Position numbers and translations under genes: made by a program
In this document: positions 43,440 to 52,480 of the stretch, piece after piece
How positions within the stretch are numbered: position 1 is the stretch's first letter
Layout: each line of letters starts with the position of its first letter
The notes under the pieces: model-generated
The model's input: only the letters and a program-made list of their open reading frames with translations
What the model was told of the DNA's origin: nothing
Databases searched by the model: none
From: Hyphomicrobiales bacterium
GTDB taxonomy: Bacteria > Pseudomonadota > Alphaproteobacteria > Rhizobiales > Phreatobacteraceae
NCBI GenBank assembly: GCA_017304475.1
Contig: JAFKKV010000011.1
Span: 1-64,000 of the forward strand
Reading direction: 5' to 3'
Length of the DNA stretch: 64,000 nucleotides

Positions 43440-45013
43440 GCGGGCAGGCAGGACAGGTTGCCGTCGACGCCGAGGCGACGGCCAGGACGGCTCCGCTCGG
43501 CGAGCCGACCGAACGCGAGATCCGCTCCGTCTTCATCGGCCTGATGATCGTGCTCGGGCTCGCCGCCATCGATCAGAGCATCGTCGCGACTGCGCTACCG
43601 CGCATTGTCGGCGATCTCGGCGGCGTCACCCACCTGTCCTGGGTCGTGACCGCCTATGTGCTCGCCTCGACCAGCACCATGCCGCTCTATGGCAAGCTCA
43701 GCGACCAATATGGCCGCAAGCCGCTGATCTATGCCGCCATGGCGATCTTCCTCGCCGGGTCGGTGCTGTGCGGGCTGGCGCAGAGCCTGACGCAGCTGAT
43801 CGTCTTCCGGGCGATCCAGGGGATCGGCGCCGGTGGACTGCTGCCGCTCAGCCAGATCATCATCGGCGACCTGGTGCCACCGGCCAAACGCGGCCGCAAG
43901 CAGGGCGCGATCGTCTCGGTCTTCGCGGTCTGCAGCGTCGTCGGGCCGGTGCTCGGCGGGGTGATCACCGATCTCCTGTCCTGGCACTGGATCTTTTTCG
44001 TCAATCTGCCGATCGGCGCGATCGCCTTCGTCGCCATCGCGAGAGCGCTGCGCCGGCCGCACCGGAGCCAGGCGCGCCGGATCGACTATCTCGGCGCCAC
44101 GCTTTTGACCGGCGGCACGACGGCCTTCCTGCTGGTGCTGGCGCTGGGCGGTTCGGAATGGCCTTGGGGCTCGCCCGAGATCGCCGCTTCTTCGGCCGTG
44201 GCCGTCGTGCTCGCCGGGCTGTTCATCCGCCATGTCCGCCGCGTCGCCGAGCCGGTCCTGCCGCTTGTCCTTTTCAACGACCGCCTGTTCGTCATCGCCT
44301 GCACCGTGCTTGCCCTGACCTTCATGGGCCTGCTCGGCGCGAGCCTGTTCTTTCCCCTGTTCTTCCAGGTGGTCATGGGCGTAAGCCCGTCCCATTCCGG
44401 CTTCCTCACCGGTCCCTTGATGATCGGCATGGTCGTTTCGTCGGTCTTCAACGGCCGGGTGCTGCTGCGCGCGGGCCGCTACAAGCCCGCGCAGATCGGT
44501 GGCCTTTCAATCGCCGTCACCGCCTTTGTCGTCCTGGCCTGGGCCATTGCCACGGCCCAGGGCTTCGCCGTGCTCGAGCCGTCGATCTTCGCCCTCGGCC
44601 TCGGGCTCGGCCTGGTCACGCCGAACATGACGATCGCGGTTCAGAACGCGCTGCCCGACGCCCATCGCGGCGTCGGCACCGGCACCCTGGCTTTCTTTCG
44701 TTCGCTCGGCGGGCTGGTCGGCGTGACCGGCGCGGGCGCCATTCTCGCCCAGCAGCTGCATGGGGCGGCCGGCGCGGCCGCCTCGCCAGGGGCCGCGGCG
44801 CATGGCTTGGCCGAGGGCAGCCTGACGCAGATCGCGGTTCTGTCGCCTGACGCGCAGGCCGCGCTCATCGCGCTCTACCGGCACGCCATCGCGACCACCT
44901 TCGCGACGGGCGCCTGTATCGTCGCCGTGGCGCTGGTGGTCATCCTGTTCCTTCCCGAACTGCCGCTGCGCACGCATCATACGCTGGGCGACCGTCCCTC
45001 CGCTCCGCGCTAG
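43436..45013 (+). CDS. DHA2-family MFS drug exporter (EmrB/QacA type)
   Basis: A 525-residue proton-driven exporter with fourteen predicted helices. Motifs are LDQSIV-like AAIDQSIVATALPRIVGDLGG in helix 1, the loop GKLSDQYGRKPLIY (motif A) and motif C in VCSVVGPVLGGVITDLLSWHWIFFVNLP. It exports small amphipathic toxins. It is coupled to the MarR gene. Its 3' end overlaps the convergent amidohydrolase gene by four bases, both genes sharing a CTAG. Confidence 0.92.
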   Translation: MSGQAGQVAVDAEATARTAPLGEPTEREIRSVFIGLMIVLGLAAIDQSIVATALPRIVGDLGGVTHLSWVVTAYVLASTSTMPLYGKLSDQYGRKPLIYAAMAIFLAGSVLCGLAQSLTQLIVFRAIQGIGAGGLLPLSQIIIGDLVPPAKRGRKQGAIVSVFAVCSVVGPVLGGVITDLLSWHWIFFVNLPIGAIAFVAIARALRRPHRSQARRIDYLGATLLTGGTTAFLLVLALGGSEWPWGSPEIAASSAVAVVLAGLFIRHVRRVAEPVLPLVLFNDRLFVIACTVLALTFMGLLGASLFFPLFFQVVMGVSPSHSGFLTGPLMIGMVVSSVFNGRVLLRAGRYKPAQIGGLSIAVTAFVVLAWAIATAQGFAVLEPSIFALGLGLGLVTPNMTIAVQNALPDAHRGVGTGTLAFFRSLGGLVGVTGAGAILAQQLHGAAGAAASPGAAAHGLAEGSLTQIAVLSPDAQAALIALYRHAIATTFATGACIVAVALVVILFLPELPLRTHHTLGDRPSAPR

Positions 45014-45852
45014 CTCCTGCGACCGCGTCCGCCGAGATAGACCCTGGCGGCATTGCCGCCGAGCACCGCGTCGCGCTCATCCGGCGACAGGCCGGCGAGC
45101 AGGCTGCCGGTCGCCGCAACCCAGCCGTCATAGCTCGCCGCGAGCGTCGCCACCGGCCAGTCGGACCCCCAGAGCATGCGCCGCGGCCCGAATGCCGCGA
45201 GCACATGGGCGACAAAGGGCTGGAGCTCCGCCGCTGTCCAGCCGGCACCGGCCTCGGTGACGATGCCGGAGAGCTTGCAGAAGACGTTCGGCAAGGCCGC
45301 CAAAGCGGCCATGTCGGCGCGCCAGGGATCGAGCCGGCCTTCGGCGATCGGCGGTTTCGCCATGTGATCGATCACGATGGCCAGGTCCGGATGGCGTTTC
45401 GCCACGGTGAGCAGGCGGGAGAGATGGCGCGGCAGCACCAGGGCGTCGAAGACCAGGTCGTGTCGGACCAGCGCCGTGAAGGCCGGCGCAAGCGACGGCC
45501 GTGCCAGCCAGCCGTCATCCGCGATGTCCTGCACCATGGGCCGGAGGCCGACCAGCAGCGGATCCCGCGCCAGCCGGCCGATCGCGGCGGGCGCATCCTC
45601 CGCGTCGAAATCGGCCCAGCCGACCACGCCGGCCACCATGGTTTCAGTCTGGGCGACGCCCAGCAGGAATTCGGTCTCCGCCGTCGTCGGCGCCGCCTGC
45701 ACCAGGATGGTCTTGGCGATGCCGTGACGCGCGAGCAGCGGGGCAAGGTCGGAGGGACCGAAATCGCGATGGATGGCCCCGAGCGCCGGCGTCAGCCAGC
45801 CATAATCGCCGCGCGCGAGCGACCAGAAATGCTGATGGGCGTCGATCATCAT
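45010..45852 (-). CDS. Amidohydrolase-2 family protein (L-fuconolactonase-like)
   Basis: A 280-residue TIM-barrel lactonase-type hydrolase. It starts MMIDAHQHFWSLARGDYGWL, the COG3618 signature with the metal-binding HxH. VIDHMAKPP (His) and the terminal MLWGSDWPVA (Asp) complete the metal site. Relatives hydrolyse sugar-acid lactones. ATG 45852 is used; a longer frame upstream has no support. It stands next to a DapA-like lyase, and a lactonase followed by an aldolase would fit a sugar-acid degradation route. Confidence 0.88.
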   Translation of the reverse strand: MMIDAHQHFWSLARGDYGWLTPALGAIHRDFGPSDLAPLLARHGIAKTILVQAAPTTAETEFLLGVAQTETMVAGVVGWADFDAEDAPAAIGRLARDPLLVGLRPMVQDIADDGWLARPSLAPAFTALVRHDLVFDALVLPRHLSRLLTVAKRHPDLAIVIDHMAKPPIAEGRLDPWRADMAALAALPNVFCKLSGIVTEAGAGWTAAELQPFVAHVLAAFGPRRMLWGSDWPVATLAASYDGWVAATGSLLAGLSPDERDAVLGGNAARVYLGGRGRRS

Positions 45853-45954
45853 GGGGCATGGGGTCCTGGGCGGAATCAGTTCGGCCAAGGTGACGTTCAA
45901 GTGCGTCGTCGCCAAGGGGGCAGGGCGACGAGCCTTCGCGCCTGGGCGCAGCGT

Positions 45955-46437
45955 TCGCACAGATCTCTCAAAGGAGTCGGAATTCGTCGCCTTCGAGACC
46001 TTGCGCCGGAACCATCGCCCTTTTCTCCCCTCGGCGGGGCGACCGAATGCACATAACGAGCTACGCGAGCGCAGTACGTCACCCCCGGCGAGCGAAGCGA
46101 GGGAAGGGGGTCCAGGGCGGCCTCATCGACACTCTAAGTGCATGCCGGTGCGGGGATTTCGTGGTGTTGAGGGCAGAGCTCTGCAACTCCTGGCCCCCCT
46201 TCCCTCGCCTCCGCAGAAGCAAGGGCTTCTGCTCTGGCTCGCCCCGGCAAAGCAATTGCTTTGCCTTGGGGGTGACGTAGAGAATTCTGACAACCGGCCG
46301 GCCCACTTCATCCACGTTCGGTTACGCACTGCTGTTCGCGCGCACCCAACAACCCGCCGTGGAGAGGCGAGGGCGATGGTTCCGGTGCGAGATCGCGAAG
46401 CACGGCGAATTCTGCCTCCCCTGAGAGATCTGTCCAA
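45955..46437. repeat. Composite mobile-like element with nested inverted repeats
   Basis: Outer arms of about 70 bases: left 45955-46030 (CACAGATCTCTCA, then CCGGAACCATCGCCC) and right 46370-46437, its inverse with several mismatches (GGGCGATGGTTCCGG, then TGAGAGATCTGT). Inside is a second inverted pair: TACGTCACCCCC with GCGAGGGAAGGGGG on the left (46076-46118), and the inverse on the right (46188-46282) interrupted by two extra palindromes, CAGAAGCAAGGGCTTCTG and GCAAAGCAATTGCTTTGC. No transposase is present. It makes up most of the 693-base gap 45853-46545. Confidence 0.65.
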
Positions 46438-46508
46438 ACGCCGGATCCAGCCGCGTCCCGCCACCTGTTGACGCTGGCGCGGAAAGGTGGGAGTTGTCAT
46501 CGCAACAT

Positions 46509-46524
46509 GACTAACATGTTAGTC
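46509..46524. promoter_or_regulatory. Perfect 16-bp palindrome, probable GntR operator
   Basis: GACTAACATGTTAGTC is perfectly self-complementary at 46509-46524, 21 bases before the DapA-like start (46546). FCD-type GntR regulators bind short A/T-centred dyads of this size, and a GntR gene is the second gene of the operon. An upstream in-frame ATG at 46507 overlaps this site and is not used as the start. Confidence 0.7.
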
Positions 46525-46545
46525 TGTTTGCGAGGCCTCGGACCC

Positions 46546-47451
46546 ATGCGCATCTTCTCCGCCGCTTCCCGTTTTGGGCTGTCCTGCGCCATCGCCACGC
46601 CGTTCGACCCAGACGGCGCCATCGACCAGGCCCGCCTCGCGGCGCATGCGGCCGACCTCTTGGCGCGCGGCTGCGACGGCCTCACCGTGTTCGGCACGAC
46701 CGGGGAGGGGCCCTCGATCGGGCTCGACGAGCGCAAGGCCAGCTTTGCCACGCTCGCCGCGGCCGGCATCCCCTTGGCGACCCGGGTCATCGCCGGCGTC
46801 ATGGCCAGCGCGCTTCCCGATGCACTGGCCCAGGCGCGGAGCGCGCTCGATGCCGGCTGCCGGGCTTTGCTGGTGGCGCCGCCGTTCTTCTTCAAGGGGG
46901 TTGGCGACGACGGCGTCTTCGACTGGTATGGCCGCTTCTTCGAGGCCCTGGCCGGTCGGCTCGGACCGGTGATCCTCTATCATATCCCGCAGCTGACCGG
47001 CGTTGCCCTATCGATCGAACTGATCCAGCGGCTCAAGACGCGCTACCCGGAGATCATTGCCGGGGTGAAGGATTCGGGCGGCGACTGGCAGCATACCGAA
47101 GCGCTGCTCGCGGCCCATGCCGGCGATCTCGACATTCTCGTCGGCGACGAGCGTCACGTCGCGGCGGCCCTTCGTTCGGGCGGCGCCGGCACCATTTGCG
47201 GCCTTGCCAACCTGATCCCCGAGGCCATGCGTGTCGTCGCCCATGGCGGCGGCGAGCGTGACGAGGTCGGGCAATTGTCGGCCCTGGTCGGCGACCACGC
47301 CTTCCTGCCGTGGCTCAAGACGCTGCTGGCCCATCGGGCCGCGGATCCGGCCTGGCTCGCGCTGCGTCCGCCGCTCGCCGGCCTGTCGGCCGAGGCGGCG
47401 GCTGGGGTGGTGGCGGGTTATGACGGGCATTTCCGGGCCAAGGCAGCATGA
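46546..47451 (+). CDS. Dihydrodipicolinate synthase-family lyase (DapA-like)
   Basis: A 301-residue class I aldolase of the DapA/NanA family. The pyruvate-binding motif FGTTGEGPSIG, the Tyr in ILYHIPQLTG and the Schiff-base Lys in IIAGVKDSGGDW are all present. Being paired with a GntR regulator and near a lactonase-like gene, it is more likely a catabolic 2-keto-3-deoxy-sugar-acid or hydroxyproline-type enzyme than the lysine-pathway DapA. The start is taken at ATG 46546 because the earlier ATG sits within the operator palindrome. It overlaps the next gene by four bases. Confidence 0.85.
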   Translation: MRIFSAASRFGLSCAIATPFDPDGAIDQARLAAHAADLLARGCDGLTVFGTTGEGPSIGLDERKASFATLAAAGIPLATRVIAGVMASALPDALAQARSALDAGCRALLVAPPFFFKGVGDDGVFDWYGRFFEALAGRLGPVILYHIPQLTGVALSIELIQRLKTRYPEIIAGVKDSGGDWQHTEALLAAHAGDLDILVGDERHVAAALRSGGAGTICGLANLIPEAMRVVAHGGGERDEVGQLSALVGDHAFLPWLKTLLAHRAADPAWLALRPPLAGLSAEAAAGVVAGYDGHFRAKAA

Positions 47452-48125
47452 ACGCGGCCGCCACTCCGCGCGACCCCGCCGGCCTCAAGCTGCGCGACAA
47501 GGCTTATGCCAGTTTCACCGAGAAACTGCTCGCCGGCGACGTCCGTCCGGGCCAGTTCCTGTCGCAGCGCGAACTGGTCGAGATGACAGGCCTGTCGCTC
47601 GGCGCCATTCGCGAACTGGTGCCGCGGCTGGAAGCGGATGGGCTGATCAAGACCGTGCCGCAGCGCGGCATGCAGGTCGCCCATGTCGATCTCAACCTGA
47701 TCCGCAACGCCTTCCAGTTCCGCCTGGTCCTGGAAAAGGAAGCCGTGGCGCATTTCGTCGCGACCGCAGGCGATGACCAGATCGGCCGGCTCGCCGCCGC
47801 CCATCGCGACATCACGGCAAGAGCCGCCCAGGGGCCGGTGACGGAAGCCCTCGTCGCGCTGGCGCAACGCACCGACTGGGACCTGCACGACAGCCTGATC
47901 GACAGCCTGGACAATGCCATCCTGTCCGAGGCCTACCGGGTCAATTCGATCAAGATCCGCCTGATCCGGCGCGAACAGACCCGGCTCGACGCGGCGCGCG
48001 TCGCGCCGGTCATGGCCGAGCACCTGCGCATCATCGAGGCCATCGAGCGCCGCGACGCCGCCGGCGCGGTTCAGGCCATGACCGAGCACATCCTGGGTGC
48101 GCGCAACCGGGCTTTGCAGATCTGA
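47448..48125 (+). CDS. GntR-family regulator (FCD type)
   Basis: A 225-residue regulator. The winged helix is at the N-terminus ([20 protein letters not shown], then [19 protein letters not shown]), and the C-terminal all-helical FCD domain has the metal-binding His/Asp positions ([14 protein letters not shown]). It is translationally coupled to the DapA-like gene and likely represses the pair through the palindrome at 46509-46524 until the pathway substrate binds. Confidence 0.9.
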   Translation: MNAAATPRDPAGLKLRDKAYASFTEKLLAGDVRPGQFLSQRELVEMTGLSLGAIRELVPRLEADGLIKTVPQRGMQVAHVDLNLIRNAFQFRLVLEKEAVAHFVATAGDDQIGRLAAAHRDITARAAQGPVTEALVALAQRTDWDLHDSLIDSLDNAILSEAYRVNSIKIRLIRREQTRLDAARVAPVMAEHLRIIEAIERRDAAGAVQAMTEHILGARNRALQI

Positions 48126-48202
48126 CACGGTGCCGTCAGGCGGTTCCCGCCGCGCTCACCTGCCGTGGCGAAGGCTGGCACCATTTCGCCGGCCATGCCA
48201 TC

Positions 48203-48535
48203 ATGACAGTCATGCTGACCTTTTTCGCTTTCGCGGGCGCCGCGCTCGCCGAAATTGCCGGGTGTTTTGCCTTCTGGGCCTGGCTCCGCCTCGACAAGTC
48301 GGCATGGTGGCTGCTGCCGGGCATGCTGGCCCTGGCGCTGTTCGCCTATCTCCTGACGCTCGTGGAAAGCGAAGCGGCCGGACGCACCTATGCCGCCTAT
48401 GGCGGCGTCTATATCGTCGCCTCCATCCTCTGGCTCTGGCTGGTCGAAAGCCATCGTCCCGACCGCTGGGACGTCACGGGCGCCTTCATTTGCCTTGCCG
48501 GGGCATCGGTCATTCTGTTCGGGCCGCGCGCATAG
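48203..48535 (+). CDS. ynfA: YnfA-family membrane protein
   Basis: A 110-residue protein with four helices of the YnfA/UPF0060 small multidrug resistance-like family. The characteristic stretches [17 protein letters not shown] and [20 protein letters not shown] are both present. The length is typical. It is a stand-alone gene between the GntR regulator and the SDR; homologues have been linked to export of cationic compounds, but its substrate is not known. Confidence 0.93.
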   Translation: MTVMLTFFAFAGAALAEIAGCFAFWAWLRLDKSAWWLLPGMLALALFAYLLTLVESEAAGRTYAAYGGVYIVASILWLWLVESHRPDRWDVTGAFICLAGASVILFGPRA

Positions 48536-48592
48536 CCTGCATGGGAAATCCAGGCTAGAGACTCGCGATGAATGTCGGCTTCGGGAGGGGGC

Positions 48593-49411
48593 ATGAAGAT
48601 CGCCAAGGTCGTGCTGGTCACCGGAGCGTCGTCGGGCATCGGACGCGCCGCGGCCGCCATGCTGCATGACAAGGGTCATATCGTCTACGGCACCAGCCGC
48701 GACCCCGCGCGCCATGACCTGCCCTGGCGCATGATCGCGCTCGACGTGACCGACGACGCATCGGCGGCGGCGGCCATGCAGGCCGTCCTCGCCGAGCAGG
48801 GGCGGATCGATGCGCTGGTCAACAATGCCGGACTGGTGCTGGCCGGCGCGGTCGAGGATACCGCGATCGACGAGGCGCGCCGGGTCTTCGAGACCAATCT
48901 CCTCGGTGTCCTCAGGATGGCGAAGGCCGCCTTGCCGACGATGCGGGCCCAGCGCGCCGGCGTCATCGTCAATATCGGGTCGCTCGCCGGCCGGGTCGGC
49001 CTGCCGTTCCAGGGCCTCTACAGCGCCAGCAAATTCGCCCTCGAGGGTTTGAGCGAAAGCCTCCGCCTGGAGGTTGCCGGCTTCGGCATCCAGGTGGTGC
49101 TCGTCGCGCCCGGCGACACCGCCACCAGCGTGGTCGACAACCGCCTGCGGACCGAGGCCTCCGGCCGGGACTCGTCCGCCTATGCGGGTGAATTCCCGCG
49201 CGTGCTGGCGCGCTTCGAGGCCGAGGAGCGTGCGGGATCCCCCGCGGACGGTGTCGCGATGCGGATCCTCGCCATTGTCGAAGGGCGCGCCGGTGGGCCG
49301 CGTTATGTCGTCGGGCCGCTGGCGCAGCGCGTGCTCGTCGCCGCCCGGGCGGTCATCCCGGCGCGGCTGTTCCAATGGGGCCTCGGCCTCTATTACGGAT
49401 TGCGGCGCTGA
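48593..49411 (+). CDS. Classical SDR oxidoreductase next to the sphingolipid locus
   Basis: A 272-residue short-chain dehydrogenase. It contains TGASSGIGRAAAAML (NADP loop), the NNAGLVLAG loop, the catalytic Ser in NIGSLAGRVG, and YSASKFALEG (YxxxK). The C-terminal part (about 200-272) is a longer hydrophobic tail (ARLFQWGLGLYYG), like membrane-associated retinol/17-beta-HSD and 3-ketosphinganine reductase-type SDRs. GGGAGGGG precedes ATG 48593. It ends 180 bases before the serine palmitoyltransferase-like start on the same strand, so it may reduce a ketone in sphingoid-base synthesis, but general SDR roles are possible. Confidence 0.82.
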   Translation: MKIAKVVLVTGASSGIGRAAAAMLHDKGHIVYGTSRDPARHDLPWRMIALDVTDDASAAAAMQAVLAEQGRIDALVNNAGLVLAGAVEDTAIDEARRVFETNLLGVLRMAKAALPTMRAQRAGVIVNIGSLAGRVGLPFQGLYSASKFALEGLSESLRLEVAGFGIQVVLVAPGDTATSVVDNRLRTEASGRDSSAYAGEFPRVLARFEAEERAGSPADGVAMRILAIVEGRAGGPRYVVGPLAQRVLVAARAVIPARLFQWGLGLYYGLRR

Positions 49412-49518
49412 CCGGCATCACCACGGCCCGGACAGTGCAAAAGCGGCATGGTTGCTGCGCCCATGCGGCATGACCGGTTCCTGCCGGGACTGGCCCGAAG
49501 CTTGCTCCGCGCGCTCAA

Positions 49519-49555
49519 GGTGACTATAGCGTCACTGTCGTGACACATAGTCACC
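49519..49555. promoter_or_regulatory. Four helically phased GTGAC/GTCAC half-sites before the serine palmitoyltransferase gene
   Basis: GTGAC at 49520-49524, GTCAC at 49531-49535, GTGAC at 49540-49544 and GTCAC at 49550-49554: four alternating half-sites 9-11 bases apart. The outermost arms are a perfect nine-base inverted pair, GGTGACTAT (49519-49527) and ATAGTCACC (49547-49555). The alternative GTG start of the next gene (49540) falls inside the array, which argues for the ATG at 49591. It is probably an operator or tandem dimer site. The regulator is unknown and not encoded next door. Confidence 0.6.
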
Positions 49556-49590
49556 GGTTTGTCAGTCGGTCGAAGGTAGCTTGCTCGCCC

Positions 49591-50844
49591 ATGTCGGATA
49601 GTCCTGCGCAGCATAACACCCGGCCCGAAGCTGCGGCCGCCACCACCCAATTGTCCGGCATTCTGCGCCGGGTCGGCATGATCGGCGACATGATCGACCG
49701 ATCCGTCGGCAATGCCGACCATCCCCTGCGGATCCAGATCGAGCGCTTCGACGGTCCGGTCCAGGCGGTGATCGATGGTCGCCCGACCACGCTTTTCGGC
49801 ACCAACAGCTATCTCGGCCTGAATTTCGACCCGCGCTGCATCGCGGCCGCGGAACAGGCGCTGCGCCAATGGGGCACCGGCTCGACCGCTTCGCGCGTCG
49901 CCTCGGGCAACCAGGACGGCCATGTCGCGCTGGAACGGGCCATCGCCAAATTCTACGACCGGCCGGACGCCATCGTTTTCTCGACCGGCTTCATGGCCAA
50001 TATGGGCACCATTTGCGGCCTGGCGAGCGATGGCGACCTGATCCTCTATGACAGCCATTGCCATGCCAGCATCATCGATGCCTGCCGGGCGAGCGGCGCG
50101 ACCTTCAAGCCGTTCAAGCACAACGATCCCGCCGATCTCGAACGCGCCCTGACGGAAGCCACGGTTCCCGCCTCGCGCATCCTGGTGGTGCTGGAAGGGC
50201 TCTATTCGGTCTGGGGCGATGTCGGCGACGTCAAGGGCCTGGCGACGGTCGCCAAGCAGCATGGCGCGCTGGTCTTCGTCGACGAGGCCCATGGCCTCGG
50301 CCTTTACGGCGACAATGGCCGCGGCGTCACCGAGGCGCAGGATGCCGAGCATCTGGTCGACGCCATTGTCGGCACCTTCTCCAAGAGCGTCGGGGTCATC
50401 GGCGGCTATTGCGTCACCAGCCACCCGGCCCTCAGGTCGCTGCGCTTCCTGGCGCGCGCCTATCTCTATACCGCCTCGCTGCCGCCGGCAGTGGTCGCCT
50501 CGGCCCGCACGGCCATCGAGATCATCGGTTCCGAACCGGCTCTGCGCGCCGATATGTGGCGCAAGGCCGAGCGGTTCTGCCTGGGCGTCGAGGCGCTCGG
50601 CTACAGCCTCTGCGCGGCGCCCGGCCCGGTCGGCTCGATCCGCATGCGCGGCCTGGTGCAGGGCATGGATTTCTGGCGCGATCTCCTGGCGCGCGGCATC
50701 TATGTCAACCTGCTGATCCCGCCGGCGACGCCGGGCGGCGAAGTGCTGCTGCGCTTCTCGGTGTCGGCCGCCCATAGCGATGCGGATATCGACAAATTCC
50801 TCGACATCATGCGCGAAATGGCGCCACGCGCCATCTCGGCTTAG
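49591..50844 (+). CDS. spt: Serine palmitoyltransferase-like alpha-oxoamine synthase
   Basis: A 417-residue PLP enzyme of the alpha-oxoamine synthase family, which joins an amino acid to an acyl thioester. Conserved features are FGTNSYLGLN, GTGSTASRVASGN, SHCHASIIDACR, VFVDEAHGLGLYG (Asp231, His234) and the PLP lysine TFSKSVG (Lys265). The family includes bacterial serine palmitoyltransferase and the biotin enzyme BioF; neighbouring ACP, ceramide synthase-like and CerR-like genes point to serine palmitoyltransferase. The start at 49591 avoids the operator array; a GTG at 49540 is in frame but lies in it. The N-terminal 25 residues are disordered-looking. Confidence 0.8.
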   Translation: MSDSPAQHNTRPEAAAATTQLSGILRRVGMIGDMIDRSVGNADHPLRIQIERFDGPVQAVIDGRPTTLFGTNSYLGLNFDPRCIAAAEQALRQWGTGSTASRVASGNQDGHVALERAIAKFYDRPDAIVFSTGFMANMGTICGLASDGDLILYDSHCHASIIDACRASGATFKPFKHNDPADLERALTEATVPASRILVVLEGLYSVWGDVGDVKGLATVAKQHGALVFVDEAHGLGLYGDNGRGVTEAQDAEHLVDAIVGTFSKSVGVIGGYCVTSHPALRSLRFLARAYLYTASLPPAVVASARTAIEIIGSEPALRADMWRKAERFCLGVEALGYSLCAAPGPVGSIRMRGLVQGMDFWRDLLARGIYVNLLIPPATPGGEVLLRFSVSAAHSDADIDKFLDIMREMAPRAISA

Positions 50845-50985
50845 GGTTACAGCGTCGACAGGCGATGCCTTTTGGCGAAGGCGTCTGCTTTTGGGTCCGA
50901 AAGACCGCAGCGCCATTCTGACATTGCAGATGAATCACGCGTATCGCTGCACGGTGGCTATTGCGGGTTGATGGCCGCAGACGGA

Positions 50986-51138
50986 TGAATTCGTGGATGC
51001 CCGGGACAAGCCCGGGCAAGACGATGTGTGCACGTCAAAGGCTTCTCGCAACGGGCACGGATCCGTTCGATCCCCCTGCGCCTTGCTCCGAGGATTATCT
51101 CGTCTTGGCCGGGCTTGTCCCGGCCATCCACGAATTCA
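50986..51138. repeat. REP-like palindromic repeat cassette, facing pair
   Basis: The left unit (50986-51024) is TGAATTCGTGGATGCCCGGG and onward through ACAAGCCCGGGCAAGACGA; the right unit (51100-51138) is a facing copy ending CCATCCACGAATTCA. About 75 bases lie between them. This is the same layout as at 11808-11945. It occupies the 352-base gap between the convergent spt and desaturase genes (50845-51196), where I see no gene. Confidence 0.75.
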
Positions 51139-51196
51139 ATTCAATTTCCCTTAGAAAACGGCCCGTTCAGGGGCACTGTCCAGCGGCATCAGCCCC

Positions 51197-52282
51197 TCAC
51201 GCCTGCTTGTTGCGCCGCAGCTCCTTGGCGCGCGCCTGGTGGGCGAGCAGCCGGGCCAGGACCTCGACCGCGCCCGTGCTGGAGGTCTGGTGATAGGCAT
51301 TGTCCGAGGGCAGCGCCGAGACCATTCGGCGGTGGGCTTCGCCGAGATTGTGATAGGGCAGGCCCGGCAGGAAATGATGCAGTCCGTGGTAACGCAGGCC
51401 GACAGGCGCCCAGAGCATGGGCAGCATGGCCGGCGGCGGCACGTTGACGGTATCGAGCAACTGCGCGACCGCATCCATTTCCTCGCCCTCGTTTTCCCAG
51501 TGATGGGCGAGCAGCGTGCGAAACTGGTTGACTAGGGCGATGCCGGCGGCAATGGCCAGCACGATCGCGACCGAGGTCCAGGAGATGGCGCCCGACAGGA
51601 CCAGGGCGGCGACGCCCCAGGCATAGAGGCTGGCGACGGCCTCGAGCACGAGCCAGCGCCGGGCAAGCCCCGGCGTCAGCGGCGGCCTGCGGAATTCCGG
51701 ATTGATGACGAGTGCCGACAGGCGCTCGACCATCAGGCGGCGGAGCGGGGGAATGACGGCTGCCAGCGGCACCAGGAGGAGCGAGCGCAGGATCAGCAGG
51801 ATCGGGAAAAACAGAGCCGCGAAGGTGAACAGGATGAGTTCGATCGGCCGGTTGTGGCCGAGCGGCAGATATTCCGGGTCCCGGATGGTTCCATAATGGG
51901 TCTTGGCGTGATGCAGCGTGTGCACGCCCTCGTAGAAGAACGAGGGGGTCAGCAAGGGAATGCCGACCAGGATGTTCCAGCCGGTCCAGAAACCGGGCAG
52001 CGTCGACAGCCGGACATGGGTCAGTTCGTGAATGAACAGGATCGCCCGGTAGAGCGCCAGGACGGCGATGATGCCGGCCGCCACCCGCACCGACAGGGGC
52101 AGCGCCGGCGCCACCGCCGCCGCGAGCGCCCCATAGCCGAGGCCGGTGCTGGCGATCAGGTCGATCCAATACAGCACCGGATTGGGTTGCATCAGGTCGG
52201 CGGTCAGGCGATGGGCAGCCTTCAGCAGGATCGCGCTGTCGCTCTTTTCGCTGCGCCTCGCCTCGGTCGGCTCAGGGCTCAT
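51197..52282 (-). CDS. Membrane fatty-acid desaturase/hydroxylase
   Basis: A 361-residue membrane di-iron enzyme. Its histidine boxes are HELTH (residues about 86-90), HTLHHAKTH (about 118-126), HH in LLAHHWENEGEEMDAV and YHGLHHFLPGLPYHN. About four hydrophobic segments surround them. ATG 52282 is chosen; a longer in-frame GTG start is possible. It is the last gene of a minus-strand operon (ACP, ketoacyl synthase, two dehydratase subunits, desaturase) pointing at the spt gene. It might desaturate or hydroxylate the sphingoid base or the acyl chain made by this operon. Confidence 0.85.
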   Translation of the reverse strand: MSPEPTEARRSEKSDSAILLKAAHRLTADLMQPNPVLYWIDLIASTGLGYGALAAAVAPALPLSVRVAAGIIAVLALYRAILFIHELTHVRLSTLPGFWTGWNILVGIPLLTPSFFYEGVHTLHHAKTHYGTIRDPEYLPLGHNRPIELILFTFAALFFPILLILRSLLLVPLAAVIPPLRRLMVERLSALVINPEFRRPPLTPGLARRWLVLEAVASLYAWGVAALVLSGAISWTSVAIVLAIAAGIALVNQFRTLLAHHWENEGEEMDAVAQLLDTVNVPPPAMLPMLWAPVGLRYHGLHHFLPGLPYHNLGEAHRRMVSALPSDNAYHQTSSTGAVEVLARLLAHQARAKELRRNKQA

Positions 52283-52480
52283 GACGGACACGATGCGAAC
52301 TCCGAAAAAAGACACTGGGCGCTCGGGCGGCGCGGCAATCGGCGGGTCACGATAACGATCGGCCCGAAAGGCGACAACGGCCGGGCACGCCGGCAGGTCT
52401 CGCGGCAGTTTCAGTCAAAGTGGTGCAGGCAGGCCAGGATGGCGGCGGCGGCCCCGGCCCGCGGGTCGTCCGGCCCTCTT

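Noticed and set aside
46546..47451. DapA-like gene considered as the lysine-pathway enzyme
   Set aside because: It is coupled to a GntR regulator with its own operator, which suits a catabolic lyase better.
49540..49590. GTG start 51 bases upstream for the serine palmitoyltransferase-like gene
   Set aside because: It lies inside the four-half-site array and adds no conserved residues.
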